A stretch of DNA of 64,000 nucleotides from an uncultured Thermomicrobia bacterium. GTDB lineage: Bacteria; Chloroflexota; Chloroflexia; Thermomicrobiales; JALYUS01. This document shows positions 17,022 to 26,592 of the stretch, piece after piece. The notes beneath the pieces were generated by a model. It was not told where the DNA came from and did not search any database. It saw nothing but the letters and a program-made list of their open reading frames with translations. Every line of letters begins with the position of its first letter. Positions within the stretch are counted from its first letter, which is position 1. The stretch is from positions 1 through 64,000 of the forward strand of contig CALBSO010000058.1 of assembly GCA_937968015.1 (NCBI GenBank). The letters are read 5' to 3'. The position numbers were made by a program, and so were the translations under genes.

Positions 17022-18209
17022 GTGCTGACTAGCACGTTCGCGTTCGGCATTGAGGCGGTTGACCGGGAGACAGGTGCGCGCGCCGGACACGTTACGACTC
17101 CTCATGGCGTCATCCCTACCCCCGCATTCATGCCGGTAGGTACGCAGGCGACGGTGAAGGCGCTTGACCCGGACGATCTGCACGCAATCGGCGCGCCGAT
17201 CATCCTCGCAAACGCCTATCATCTCAGCCTCCGACCGGGTGCGTCGGTCATCGAGCAAGCGGGTGGCCTGCACCGCTTCATGGCGTGGGACGGCCCTATG
17301 CTCACCGATAGTGGCGGGTTCCAAATCTTCAGCCTCGGCGCGCGACGAACCGTTGGCGACGATGGCGTGACCTTCCGCTCGCACCTCGATGGCAGCCTCC
17401 ACCGTTTTACTCCCGAAAGCGTCATCGCGCTGGAGGAATCGCTGGGGGCGGACATCATTATGCCGCTCGATGAATGTGTCGCGCTACCCGCCGAGGATGC
17501 CTCGACGCGCGACGCACTTCACCGCACGCAGCGCTGGTTGGAACGCGCGCTCCGTGTGAAACGACGTGATGACCAGGCATTGTTTGCAATCGTGCAAGGC
17601 GGGCTGAACCACACCCTGCGCCGCGAAGGGGCGGCGTTCGCGGCGCAATTGGCATTGCCGGGCATCGCGATTGGTGGCCTGAGCGTCGGTGAGACGAAAG
17701 AGGAAATGGACGAGACGCTCGCCGTAACGACTGAGTGCCTGCCTGCGGATCGGCCACGCTATCTCATGGGGGTCGGCGCGCCGGAAGACCTCTGGTCATG
17801 TGTCGCGCGTGGCGTTGATCTGTTTGATTGCGTTCTCCCCGCGAGGGTCGCGCGACATGGCGGATTGTTTACGCCGACCGGCCGTATCAGCATCGGTAAC
17901 GCTCGGTATCGCGACACGCACAAACCGCTTGACGAGTCATGCGAGTGCCCGACGTGTAGCCGGTTTTCCGCCGCCTATTTGCATCATCTCTACCGCACGA
18001 AGGAACTGCTCTGGTATCGGCTGGCAACGCTGCACAATCTCTGGTTTATCCTCCGGCAAATGGACGACATACGGGCAGCGGTGATTGATGGTTCGTTCGT
18101 CGCACGACATAGAGAGTTTCGCGGGCGATACCGGATGGCGGACAGGTCAACGACTGTGCGCGCCCGTGAGAAGTTCGTCGAGAGCCGTAGACGGAGGCAC
18201 GCGGTTTGA
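17022..18209 (+). CDS. tgt: tRNA-guanine transglycosylase
   Basis: Exchanges guanine-34 for preQ1 in tRNAs with GUN anticodons during queuosine synthesis. The 395-aa protein has TDSGGFQIFSLG (catalytic Asp and substrate loop), AIGGLSVGETKEEM, YLMGVGAPEDLW, LFDCVLPARVARHG (nucleophile Asp) and the zinc site CECPTC with a later Cys/His. It starts at GTG 17022, 80 bases from the divergent thioesterase. No queC, queD, queE or queA neighbours are present. The last bases overlap the fecR promoter. Confidence 0.96.
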   Translation: MLTSTFAFGIEAVDRETGARAGHVTTPHGVIPTPAFMPVGTQATVKALDPDDLHAIGAPIILANAYHLSLRPGASVIEQAGGLHRFMAWDGPMLTDSGGFQIFSLGARRTVGDDGVTFRSHLDGSLHRFTPESVIALEESLGADIIMPLDECVALPAEDASTRDALHRTQRWLERALRVKRRDDQALFAIVQGGLNHTLRREGAAFAAQLALPGIAIGGLSVGETKEEMDETLAVTTECLPADRPRYLMGVGAPEDLWSCVARGVDLFDCVLPARVARHGGLFTPTGRISIGNARYRDTHKPLDESCECPTCSRFSAAYLHHLYRTKELLWYRLATLHNLWFILRQMDDIRAAVIDGSFVARHREFRGRYRMADRSTTVRAREKFVESRRRRHAV

Positions 18210-18234
18210 CCGGGCCAGGCATGCTTCGTACAAT
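18206..18234 (+). promoter_or_regulatory. Sigma70-type promoter for the FecR-domain gene
   Basis: TTGACC (18206-18211), 17 bp, TACAAT (18229-18234). The start codon is 52 bases downstream. The -35 overlaps the tgt stop codon. It is one of the best consensus matches in the window. Confidence 0.7.
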
Positions 18235-18286
18235 ACCGCCTGGTGCGTGTATACGTACGTAGCGACGAACGCAAGGGACACGGAGC

Positions 18287-19615
18287 ATGGCCACGGATTT
18301 GGGGATGCCTTCAACTGAGAGCGGCGCGCTGCCGCTCGCTCCGGTACCCCGCTCGGCGCGCGCCCAAACCCGGAGCGCATGGGGTGTCCTGCTCGTCAGT
18401 TTCGTCTGCTTCTCGCTCGTGACTGCGGGCGTGACGGTGAGTTACACGACGTACCGGGCGAATGCGACGAAGCCGCGCGGCGGCAGTATCCTACAGATTG
18501 TCACCGGCACCCAAACGCAGGTGCGGTCGCGGCAGCAATCATTCTGGCACGATATTGCGGAGGGTGGCAATATCAGCGAAGGCGATACGATCCGCACGGG
18601 CGACGACACGCGCATACGGGTGTCCTTGTTCGATGCTTCTCAAGTCGAACTCTCGGCGAATACCGAAGTCACGTTCGATAGGCTGCGCGCGTCGCAGTAT
18701 ATCGCCAAGAACGCGGCGATCCGATTACGGCAGGTGTACGGCAGACTGATTGTCTACCCAAGCACCGACACCACGTATGACCATGTGCTCGTGGACGTCC
18801 TCACGCCGGGTAGCACCATTGAGGCACGCCAACCGGGCACCAGCTTCCGCGTCCTCGTGCTACTGGGCCAACAAGACGATCCGGGGCATGTGGACGTCTC
18901 AGTCCTGGACGGCCCCGATGTTACCGTTGAGGGGGCAGGCCAGCGCGTGACGGTGGCGAACGGGCAGCAAACCATTGTGCCGGTCGGTGCGATACCTTCC
19001 CCCCCATCCGTGAAGCAGCGTGAACTCGTTGAGAATGGCAACTTTCAGTTGGGTGCGAATGCCCATGACCGGATGCCGACCCATTGGGAAGGCTACGCCG
19101 ACGATGGTGGCGACGGCGGCAATGTACGGGCAACCGAAAAGATTGTCCCCGAGACGATCCGCGGGCAATCAGTCAATGCGTTGCATATCACGCGCGTAGG
19201 CGATAATGTGGATAGTGACCTCATCGGCATCAAACAACCGCTTGCCTTCAGTGAACTGGACGAGTTCGATTCAGTCGTTCTGAGCGCGGATGTCAAGATC
19301 GTTAGCCACAGCCTTTCGGGCGGCGGCACGCTCGGTTCCGAATACCCGGTCGTTTTTCTCGTTCGCTATGTTGATGCAAAAAATAATCCGATCGAAATCG
19401 GTCGCGCATTCTACACGCAGAACGACGATGGCAACCGGACCGCGACCAACATTCTTCAGGGAACGCAGATCAAGCCGGGTGTGTGGACCGATACATTCCA
19501 CTGGGACCTGAAGCAGGCGCACCCGGCGCCGTACAAATTGGTGAGCATCCAAGTATACGCATCAGGGCATGACTACGACGCATACGTCGCGAACATCTCC
19601 ATCGTCGCGAAGTAA
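18287..19615 (+). CDS. FecR-domain membrane-anchored protein
   Basis: A 442-aa protein with one N-terminal transmembrane helix (about residues 32-53) after a short cytoplasmic Arg-rich part. A FecR domain follows, recognisable by the W-D-I-EGG-ISEGDTIRTGDDTRIRVSLFDASQVEL pattern at about residues 86-120 and TPGSTIEARQPGTSF. Residues about 250-442 form a second extracellular beta-rich region with NGNF-LG and HITR, resembling a carbohydrate-binding-like fold. No sigma factor gene is next to it, so it may be structural rather than a classical anti-sigma protein. ugd follows by 31 bases. Confidence 0.75.
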   Translation: MATDLGMPSTESGALPLAPVPRSARAQTRSAWGVLLVSFVCFSLVTAGVTVSYTTYRANATKPRGGSILQIVTGTQTQVRSRQQSFWHDIAEGGNISEGDTIRTGDDTRIRVSLFDASQVELSANTEVTFDRLRASQYIAKNAAIRLRQVYGRLIVYPSTDTTYDHVLVDVLTPGSTIEARQPGTSFRVLVLLGQQDDPGHVDVSVLDGPDVTVEGAGQRVTVANGQQTIVPVGAIPSPPSVKQRELVENGNFQLGANAHDRMPTHWEGYADDGGDGGNVRATEKIVPETIRGQSVNALHITRVGDNVDSDLIGIKQPLAFSELDEFDSVVLSADVKIVSHSLSGGGTLGSEYPVVFLVRYVDAKNNPIEIGRAFYTQNDDGNRTATNILQGTQIKPGVWTDTFHWDLKQAHPAPYKLVSIQVYASGHDYDAYVANISIVAK

Positions 19616-19646
19616 TTGGGGTACGAGGGGTAGAAAGGCCGGTTTG

Positions 19647-20939
19647 ATGAGTTCAATCGCGGTGATTGGTACCGGGTACGTTGGTCTCATCACCGGCGCC
19701 GGGTTCGCGGACCTCGGGAATCACGTTGTCTGTGTAGATATTCTGGATGAGAAAATCGCCAAACTGCGTGCCGGTGTGATGCCCTTTTACGAACCGGGTC
19801 TTGAGGAACTTACCCATCGCACTGCGGAAGCCGGACGCCTGCATTTCACGACCGACTACGCCCAGGCGATTCCATCGGCGGATTTCGTCTTCATCACGGT
19901 GGACACGCCACCAACTGGCAATGGTAGAGCGGATATGAGCCGCGTCGAGAGCGCCTCTCGCAGTCTTGCTCCCCATCTGCGTGGCCGGACGATTATCATC
20001 AATAAGAGCACGATGCCAGTCGGCAGCGGCGATTTTGTCTCGCAAATCATTCGCGAGCATGCGTCACCTGACACCAACTTCGCGGTCGTTTCGAACCCCG
20101 AATTCCTGCGCGAGGGATCCGCCGTGCATGATGTCCAGCAGCCCGACCGGATCGTCCTTGGTGGCAGCGACGCGGTTGCGATAGATGCGGTGGCGGAACT
20201 CTACGAGGCGGTGAACGCGCCGATTGTGAAGACGGATTTGCGGACAGCGGAGATGATTAAATACGCCTCGAACGCGATGCTCGCGACGCGGATCTCCTTC
20301 ATCAACGAAATCGCCGCGATCTGTGAGGAGTTCGACGCGGACGTCCGCGTCGTTGCGCGTGGCATGGGGTTGGACACCCGTATCGGCCCCAGTTTCCTCG
20401 ACGCCGGGATCGGGTTCGGCGGGTCCTGTTTCCCGAAGGATGTCAAGGCGCTCGCGTACATGGCGGCGGAGAAGGATCTGCATCCGCAACTGCTGAATAG
20501 CGTGCTCGATATTAATCAGGACCAGCGTCGCCGGTTCGCGCAGAAAGTCGTCGCGCGGCTGTCGGAGCCGGGCGCGAGTTCCGTCGGTGTCTGGGGCCTC
20601 GCGTTCAAGCAGGATACCGATGACATGCGCGAGGCGCCGTCCATTGACATCATCAAATACCTACTCGAACGCGGCGTGTGCGTTCGCGCCTACGATCCGG
20701 TGGCGATGCCGGGCGCGCGTGATCTCTTGCCGGGCGTCGTCTACTGCAATGATCCGTACGACGCCGTGCGTGGCACCGATGCCTTGCTGCTCCTGACGCC
20801 ATGGAATGAATTTCGTCAGGCAGACCTGGAGCGGGTGTGCGAGACAATGCGGAATCCGGTCATGCTCGACGGACGCAACATCTACGATCGTCGCGAGATG
20901 GAGGCGATTGGCTTTACCTATGTCGGCGTTGGACGCTGA
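19647..20939 (+). CDS. UDP-glucose 6-dehydrogenase
   Basis: Converts UDP-glucose to UDP-glucuronate with NAD+; related members act on UDP-N-acetylmannosamine or GDP-mannose. The 430-aa protein starts with the Rossmann motif IAVIGTGYVGLITGAGFADLG, has VFITVDTPP, the EFLREGSAVHD block and the catalytic cysteine in GIGFGGSCFPKDVKAL. The C-terminal domain has FKQDTDDMREAPS. ATG 19647 is favoured by family length. Its 3' end overlaps acpS by 20 bases. Confidence 0.9.
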   Translation: MSSIAVIGTGYVGLITGAGFADLGNHVVCVDILDEKIAKLRAGVMPFYEPGLEELTHRTAEAGRLHFTTDYAQAIPSADFVFITVDTPPTGNGRADMSRVESASRSLAPHLRGRTIIINKSTMPVGSGDFVSQIIREHASPDTNFAVVSNPEFLREGSAVHDVQQPDRIVLGGSDAVAIDAVAELYEAVNAPIVKTDLRTAEMIKYASNAMLATRISFINEIAAICEEFDADVRVVARGMGLDTRIGPSFLDAGIGFGGSCFPKDVKALAYMAAEKDLHPQLLNSVLDINQDQRRRFAQKVVARLSEPGASSVGVWGLAFKQDTDDMREAPSIDIIKYLLERGVCVRAYDPVAMPGARDLLPGVVYCNDPYDAVRGTDALLLLTPWNEFRQADLERVCETMRNPVMLDGRNIYDRREMEAIGFTYVGVGR

Positions 20940-21363
20940 CCTGTCCGGTGCGCTCGCCCCTCCCGCCGCGCCTCGTTTGGCGGTCGGCGTTGATGTCGTC
21001 GAGATTTCGCGCATCGCGGCTGCCGTTACGCGATACGGCGAGCGCTTTCTCTCACGGGTGTTCACTGCGGACGAGCGCGCATACGCGGCGGGGCGCGCAC
21101 CCGCGCTTGCGGTACGGTTCGCGGCTAAGGAAGCAACAGCGAAAGCGCTCGGCACCGGCATCGGATCGGTTGGCTGGCGGGACATTGAAATCCGCAATGA
21201 TGCGGACGGGAGACCATCGGTGACGTTGCATGGCACGGCGGCGGATGTGGCGCGTCAGGCGGGTTTTCTCGAGTGGCAGGTGAGCGTCACGCACAGCCGC
21301 GAAACCGCCACCGCGTTTGTTGTCGGATTCCGTGCTTGCGATGCCAGTATACGATCCGCGTAG
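20920..21363 (+). CDS. acpS: Holo-[acyl-carrier-protein] synthase
   Basis: Transfers 4'-phosphopantetheine from CoA to acyl carrier protein. The 147-aa product has VGVDVVEISRIAAA (metal-binding Asp), FAAKEATAKALGTG (catalytic Glu-Lys signature) and SVTHSRETATAFV. A 20-residue N-terminal extension precedes the usual start. It sits directly before nnr, a common bacterial order. Confidence 0.92.
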   Translation: MSALDADLSGALAPPAAPRLAVGVDVVEISRIAAAVTRYGERFLSRVFTADERAYAAGRAPALAVRFAAKEATAKALGTGIGSVGWRDIEIRNDADGRPSVTLHGTAADVARQAGFLEWQVSVTHSRETATAFVVGFRACDASIRSA

Positions 21364-21392
21364 AGACCGCGATTATTGAGGAGTGCGACGAC

Positions 21393-22958
21393 ATGCGAGT
21401 GGTCACGGCAGCGGAGATGCGTTCACTCGAGGAAGCGGCGTTCGCGCGTGGCATCGAAGCGCCCGCGTTGATGCAGCAAGCGGGCGCGGGCGTCGCACGG
21501 GTGATCCGTGCGATTGCCGGCCATACCGGCGCGCGCGTCGTCGTGCTGCTCGGCCCGGGCAACAATGGCGGTGACGGTGTTGTCGCGGCACGCACGCTGG
21601 CGAGCGAGGGGTTCCACGTCTCGGTTTGGTCGCTTACGTCGCGTGCGGATTTAGATACCCCAAATCGGCAGGGGCTTTCCATTCTTGCATCAGACGGCGC
21701 GTTGCGTGCCGCCCTCGGTGAGGCGGACATCGTCCTCGATGCAATTCTCGGCACGGGCGCGCGCCCCGGCCTGCCTGCGAATATTGCCACGGTCACGCGG
21801 CTGGTCAATGCCGTGACGCCCCGCGTGGCGCGCGTGGTTGCCCTCGATATTCCGACCGGCGTGGATGCGACGACGGGCGAAGCCAGTGATGATGCGATTG
21901 TCGCGCATGTGACCGTGACGCTTGGTTCCCCGAAGCGCGGCTGCCTCGTACCGCCGGGGAGCCGGTATGCGGGTCGCGTTGTGGTGGTGGATCTCGGCTT
22001 AGGCGAACCGAGTGAGCCGGGGCCACGGATGACGACCGACGACGATGTGCGCCAGCGCATTCCCCGTCGGCTCGCCGACGCGCACAAAAGTGATTGCGGA
22101 ACGCTGCTCGTCGTCGCGGGCGCGGTGACGTACGTTGGCGCGCCCGGTTTTGTCGCGGAGGCAGCGATGCGAGCGGGAGCCGGCCTCGCGACGATGGCGG
22201 TGCCGCGGGCGATCGCCGGAACCGTTGCCGCAGTCGTGCGAGAGACAACGCTGATGCCGTTGCCCGACGATGTTGAGCGCGCCGTGAAGCAATTGCGTGA
22301 ACAGATGCATCGGTTCACGGCGGTCGTAATCGGCCCCGGACTTGGGCGCGAAGAGGAGACGGAGCATTTTCTCGCCCGCCTCCTCAGTATTGGCGAGGCG
22401 CGCAATCGCCCGCAACTCGGGTTTGGCGGCACAGCGCCGTCGGCGTCGCGCGATCCGATCTTGCCCGAGTCATTGCCACTCCTGATTGACGCGGACGGTT
22501 TGAACTGGCTGTCCGGCGTTGAGCGATGGTGGGAGCAGATCCGCAATCCGACGATTGTGACCCCCCATCCGGGGGAGATGGCGCGGCTGACGAAGCGGGA
22601 GCCGGACGAGATCAAGCATGATCCCTGGCGCATCGCGAGCGAATTCGCCGACCTGTGGCAGAAGGTCGTTGTCCTCAAGGGCGGCCCCACAGTCATCGCG
22701 GCGCCTGGCGGCGCGCTCTGGGTCGCGCCTGGCGGCAACCCCGCCCTCGCGACCGCGGGGACGGGCGACGTCCTCGCGGGGACGATCGGTGGTTTCCTCG
22801 CGCAGGGGCTTAGTCCGATTGACGCCGCGATCTGCGGTCTCCATGTCGGTTCGCGCGCGGCGGAACGCGCGGCGGACTCAGTTGGCGTCTATGGGATGGT
22901 CGCGCCTGATCTCTTACCCCGGATTGCGGGCGCCCTGCGCGACATCATGGGTATCTAA
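21393..22958 (+). CDS. nnr: Bifunctional NAD(P)H-hydrate epimerase/ADP-dependent NAD(P)H-hydrate dehydratase
   Basis: Repairs hydrated NADH and NADPH. The N-terminal YjeF_N epimerase domain (about residues 1-215) has EAPALMQQAGAGVAR and VLLGPGNNGGDGVVAAR. The C-terminal ribokinase-like dehydratase domain (about 230-515) has HKSDCGTLLVVAGA, VIGPGLG, DADGLNWL, TPHPGEMARL and the nucleotide site ATAGTGDVLAGTIGG. Full length is 521 aa. ATG 21393 follows GAGGAG. It lies 3 bases before alr. Confidence 0.95.
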   Translation: MRVVTAAEMRSLEEAAFARGIEAPALMQQAGAGVARVIRAIAGHTGARVVVLLGPGNNGGDGVVAARTLASEGFHVSVWSLTSRADLDTPNRQGLSILASDGALRAALGEADIVLDAILGTGARPGLPANIATVTRLVNAVTPRVARVVALDIPTGVDATTGEASDDAIVAHVTVTLGSPKRGCLVPPGSRYAGRVVVVDLGLGEPSEPGPRMTTDDDVRQRIPRRLADAHKSDCGTLLVVAGAVTYVGAPGFVAEAAMRAGAGLATMAVPRAIAGTVAAVVRETTLMPLPDDVERAVKQLREQMHRFTAVVIGPGLGREEETEHFLARLLSIGEARNRPQLGFGGTAPSASRDPILPESLPLLIDADGLNWLSGVERWWEQIRNPTIVTPHPGEMARLTKREPDEIKHDPWRIASEFADLWQKVVVLKGGPTVIAAPGGALWVAPGGNPALATAGTGDVLAGTIGGFLAQGLSPIDAAICGLHVGSRAAERAADSVGVYGMVAPDLLPRIAGALRDIMGI

Positions 22959-22961
22959 ACC

Positions 22962-24113
22962 ATGACTCATACGACGCCGTATCTCGCCGATCATCGGCGC
23001 TCCTACGTCGCGGTGGACCTCGACGCGATTGCCGCGAACGTGCGGGCATTCCGTCGGCGTCTCCCGCCTGCCTGCGCGTTTGGCGCTGTCGTCAAGGCGG
23101 ATGGCTACGGCCACGGGGCGATACCCGCCGCACGGGCGGCGATCAGTGGGGGGGCATCGTGGCTCCATGTCGCGACCGTTCCGGAAGGCATCGCACTGCG
23201 GCACGCGGGGCTGGCAGAGATACCCATCCTCGTCCTCGGCCCGATTGTGGCGGGCGAAATCGAGGACCTCATCCGAGCCGGGTTAATCCCCACCGTTGAT
23301 GCGGCATCACCGATCGCGGACATTATCGTTGTCGCGCGCAAGCAACACCGCGCACCGTATCCTGTGCATGTGAAGATTGATACCGGGTTGAACCGCTTTG
23401 GTGTCGAGGCGTCGAAGGCTATCCCGTTTATTCGATCGCTGCACTGCGAACAAGGCCTGATCGTAGCGGGCATTTCCACGCATTTCGCGACGGCAGATGT
23501 TGTCTCTGATCCGTTTCTGCCTGACCAGACGACGCGTTTCGCCGACATCCTCTCCGCGTTGGATCGCGAAGGCATGCGACCGGCGATCGCGCACGCGGCA
23601 AACTCGGGGGCCGTCCTTCAGGGCATCGGGTGTTGGGACATGGTCCGCGTCGGTATCGCGATGTATGGCATCGCACCCGCGCCCGACTTCCCGATGCCTG
23701 ATGACCTCCGGCCCGCATTGAGCGTGCATAGCCGGGTCGCGCGCGTTATCGCTCTCGCGCCGGGTGATTCAGTGGGCTACGGACGAACGTTCATCGCCGC
23801 GACGCCAATGCGTGCGGCGCTCATCCCAATCGGATACGCGGATGGCCTGCCACGGTCGGCATCGAACCGTGGGCATCTCCTTGTTGGCGGAACGACTTGT
23901 CCGCTCATTGGCGCGATCTCAATGGATCAGTGCGTCGTCGCGTTGCCGGATGATCTCGTCGTTCGCGTGGATGATCCGGTCGTGATCGTGGGGCGGCAGG
24001 GTGAGACGGAGCAAACGATCGCCACGCTTGCCCAGGATGCCGGTACGATTGCCTACGAGGTAGCAGTGCGGTTCGGCGCACGGATGCGGCGGGAATATAC
24101 CGCACGCGAGTAG
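22962..24113 (+). CDS. alr: Alanine racemase
   Basis: PLP enzyme making D-alanine for peptidoglycan. The 383-aa protein has the PLP-lysine motif AVVKADGYGHGA near residue 44, HVKIDTGLNRFGV, HAANSGAVL, MVRVGIAMYGI and the second catalytic residue in SVGYGRTF (Tyr). GAISMDQCVV lies in the C-terminal beta domain. The nnr-alr arrangement is a common cell-envelope and housekeeping neighbourhood. Confidence 0.95.
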   Translation: MTHTTPYLADHRRSYVAVDLDAIAANVRAFRRRLPPACAFGAVVKADGYGHGAIPAARAAISGGASWLHVATVPEGIALRHAGLAEIPILVLGPIVAGEIEDLIRAGLIPTVDAASPIADIIVVARKQHRAPYPVHVKIDTGLNRFGVEASKAIPFIRSLHCEQGLIVAGISTHFATADVVSDPFLPDQTTRFADILSALDREGMRPAIAHAANSGAVLQGIGCWDMVRVGIAMYGIAPAPDFPMPDDLRPALSVHSRVARVIALAPGDSVGYGRTFIAATPMRAALIPIGYADGLPRSASNRGHLLVGGTTCPLIGAISMDQCVVALPDDLVVRVDDPVVIVGRQGETEQTIATLAQDAGTIAYEVAVRFGARMRREYTARE

Positions 24114-24157
24114 CCAGCGCCATTGCAAGCGTCTATCGGACGACACAGGAGTTGATG

Positions 24158-24163
24158 TATACT
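24158..24163 (+). promoter_or_regulatory. -10 element before the signalling cluster
   Basis: TATACT stands 47 bases before the receiver gene at 24211. A TTGCAA lies 29 bp upstream, which is too far for a -35, so only the -10 is supported. Confidence 0.4.
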
Positions 24164-24210
24164 GTAGACGAACGTACGGCATTACTGGGCGTGGGGATGG
24201 GGAACAGCGC

Positions 24211-24615
24211 ATGACGACCGTACTGATCGTCGAAGACAATGAGCGCAACATGCGCCTGATGCGATTACTTCTGCGTCCGCTGGGGTATACCTTGCTTGAG
24301 GCAGTTGATGGCAAGGCTGCCTTAGCGACGCTCGAGAGCACGACGCCGGACATTATTCTCGTTGATATTCAACTCCCCGACGTGGACGGTTTGGAGATCA
24401 CCCGCCGCCTGCGGAAAGAACCACGGTTTGCGACCACGCCGATCGTCGCGCTCACTGCGTACGCGATGCCGGGTGACCGAGAGATGTTCCTGCGCGCCGG
24501 CTGCACCGGGTACGTCGCGAAACCGATTGATACCCGCGCGTTTCCCGATATTATCGCGTCGTACCTGGGCGATGACGCGACCGTCCCGACGCCGGAAGGG
24601 ACGCAGGCGCAATGA
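24211..24615 (+). CDS. Single-domain response regulator (CheY/DivK-like)
   Basis: A 134-aa receiver domain only. The acidic pair is in LIVEDNERN, the phospho-acceptor Asp in IILVDIQLPDVDG, the switch Thr/Ala in ALTAYAM and the conserved Lys in YVAKPID. It has no output domain. It overlaps the RsbU-like phosphatase gene by 4 bases, so it probably controls that enzyme or another partner in the same complex. The cognate kinase is not in the window. Confidence 0.9.
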   Translation: MTTVLIVEDNERNMRLMRLLLRPLGYTLLEAVDGKAALATLESTTPDIILVDIQLPDVDGLEITRRLRKEPRFATTPIVALTAYAMPGDREMFLRAGCTGYVAKPIDTRAFPDIIASYLGDDATVPTPEGTQAQ

Positions 24616-26174
24616 TCCCTGTCAATGACCAAATGACCAACGAGATGCAGGCTGGCATTGATCGCGTCGAAGCGTGGATTGAGGCGCACCCTGAGTTGTG
24701 GCGGCAATGGAACGAGGCGTGGCGGCGTGCAACCGGGCATCACTTGCGGCTCGAAGACGCCGCGACGGCGTTTTCCGGCATCACCGCGCCAGTTACCGGG
24801 GGTGGGCAGATATTCGCCAACCTTGGCAGCGATTATGGGGGTAACGATCAGGCAGAGCTGCTCGGCTCCATCGCCGGCCTGATTGGCGACACATTAGCGA
24901 TGGAAACTGAACTGAACACGATGACGGATGAGTTGGTGGACTCGTATGACCAACTCACGTTTCTCTACGAAATCGCCCGGATGTTGTCTACGACATCCAC
25001 ACTGGCGGAGGCGCTCACCGCGCTGCTTGCCCAGGCGCGGCACATCATCGGCGCGGCCGGTGGTGCGTTGGTGGTCGAGCAGCCGGAGAAGCAGGTTATC
25101 GTCATCACCGATGGCATCGTACCCGATCAGGAATTCATCCTTGCCGCGCACCGCGTTGTCACGGGCGCGGATCGGCCGCTCGTGGCGAATGACGCGCTGA
25201 CGGTCGCGTCAACAGTCGGTTCGCATACTGACCGGGTGACAAGCATTGTTGTCGCGCCGATTGTCACGCCTCAGGGCGTCGCAAGTGCGGCCTGTTTCGG
25301 TGCAACGAAAATGGATGGCTTCACGGCTGGAAACCGCAAGTTGATGCAGGCCGTGGCGGAACAGACGATTGCGATCGCCGGGCAGTTCGCGCTTCAGGAA
25401 GAGCAAATTCGGCGGAGCCGCCTCGCGCGGGACCTCGAACTTGCGGCGCAAATCCAAACCGCGCTGCTTCCCGGCGCCTTCCCCGCGCGCCCGCATGTCT
25501 CGGTCGTTGCGACGATGGTGCCCGCGAGCGAGGTCGGTGGCGACTTCTATACACATCCCGATGACCGCGCCGAACCGAGTGATGTGTTGGCGTTCGCGAT
25601 TGGTGATGTGGCGGGAAAGGGCGTCGCCGCAGCGCTGATTACCACCGTGTGTCTCAGTGCGATGCGTGCCGAGATGCGCCATGTCGCGTCACCCGCGCAC
25701 GCGCTCCGCTCGGTGCAGGGATTTATTCAGGATGAATTGTCTCGCATTGATTCGTTTGTCACCTGCATTCTCGCGACCTATGACCCATCCTCGCGTCGGC
25801 TCGAGTACGCAAATGCCGGGCATAACGCCATTTTTTACTGGTGCGCGCGCGAGAAGAACGTTGAAGCGCTCGGCGCGACGGGTCTGCCGCTCGGCGTAGA
25901 CGTCGGCATCGCGGTTGAAAATGCGACGGTCATGCTCGATCCCGGCGATGTCCTGCTTTTCTATACCGATGGCGTGACCGAGGCGATGTCCACCGACGGC
26001 GAGTTGTTCGGTGATGAACGCCTGCGCACGCTCCTGGCGGAATGCGCCAATCAGGAACCGAACCGGATTCGGGACACGATCCTCTCCCACATTCGGGCGT
26101 TCGCGCCGGTGCAGCGCGACGATATCACGCTGCTTATTTTGAAAGCGGAGGCGTGCGCGAATGCCAATACGTGA
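24612..26174 (+). CDS. RsbU-like PP2C phosphatase with GAF-like sensor domain
   Basis: A 520-aa serine phosphatase of the SpoIIE/RsbU type. Residues 1-115 are unassigned and partly helical, about 115-260 look like a GAF domain (LYEIARMLSTTSTLAEALTAL start), a short coiled region LARDLELAAQIQTALLP follows, and the PP2C domain spans about 295-515 with SEVGGDFYTH, GDVAGKGVAAAL, YANAGHNA and DVLLFYTDGVTEA metal motifs. The expected substrate is the phosphorylated RsbV-like antagonist encoded two genes downstream. It overlaps the RsbW-like gene by 14 bases. Confidence 0.9.
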   Translation: MIPVNDQMTNEMQAGIDRVEAWIEAHPELWRQWNEAWRRATGHHLRLEDAATAFSGITAPVTGGGQIFANLGSDYGGNDQAELLGSIAGLIGDTLAMETELNTMTDELVDSYDQLTFLYEIARMLSTTSTLAEALTALLAQARHIIGAAGGALVVEQPEKQVIVITDGIVPDQEFILAAHRVVTGADRPLVANDALTVASTVGSHTDRVTSIVVAPIVTPQGVASAACFGATKMDGFTAGNRKLMQAVAEQTIAIAGQFALQEEQIRRSRLARDLELAAQIQTALLPGAFPARPHVSVVATMVPASEVGGDFYTHPDDRAEPSDVLAFAIGDVAGKGVAAALITTVCLSAMRAEMRHVASPAHALRSVQGFIQDELSRIDSFVTCILATYDPSSRRLEYANAGHNAIFYWCAREKNVEALGATGLPLGVDVGIAVENATVMLDPGDVLLFYTDGVTEAMSTDGELFGDERLRTLLAECANQEPNRIRDTILSHIRAFAPVQRDDITLLILKAEACANANT

Positions 26175-26592
26175 ACTCACGTACCGTTTCCCCGCCTCGT
26201 TGCAGTATCTGACGGCCGTGCGAGATACGGTACACGCGTTCTGCGTTGACGTGCTCGAATCGGAGGCGTACGAGGAGCAGGTGTACCAACTGCAACTTGC
26301 CGTCTCTGAACTGGCGACGAACATCATTCGGCATGCCTACGGCGGCCAGGAGATCGGAGCGGTCGAACTGCGCGCTCACGGCGACGGCAGCGCGGTGACG
26401 CTGGATTTTTACGACACCGGCAAGACTTTCGAGCGGAAAACACCGACGCTTCCCGATCTCGATAGCCTCGCGGAGGGGGGCTACGGTTCGTACATCATTC
26501 AACAATCTGTCGATCAGGTGACGTACGAGCGCGCCTGCGATCGCAATCACTGGCGGCTGGAAAAACAATTCACCGGAAAGCGAGGCGAGTAA
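26161..26592 (+). CDS. RsbW-like anti-sigma factor/serine kinase
   Basis: A 143-aa GHKL ATPase with the N-box QLAVSELATNIIRHAY (E-x-x-x-N), the G1 box DFYDTGK and a G2-like GGYGSYIIQQSVDQV. RsbW proteins bind a sigma factor and phosphorylate the STAS antagonist. Here no sigma factor gene is adjacent, so the output target is unknown. It is sandwiched between the phosphatase and the antagonist genes, one base before the latter. Confidence 0.87.
   Translation: MPIRELTYRFPASLQYLTAVRDTVHAFCVDVLESEAYEEQVYQLQLAVSELATNIIRHAYGGQEIGAVELRAHGDGSAVTLDFYDTGKTFERKTPTLPDLDSLAEGGYGSYIIQQSVDQVTYERACDRNHWRLEKQFTGKRGE

Noticed and set aside
21287..22738. Open frame of 483 codons opposite nnr
   Set aside because: Ser/Arg/Pro-rich antisense frame over the clear nnr coding sequence; no domain recognised.
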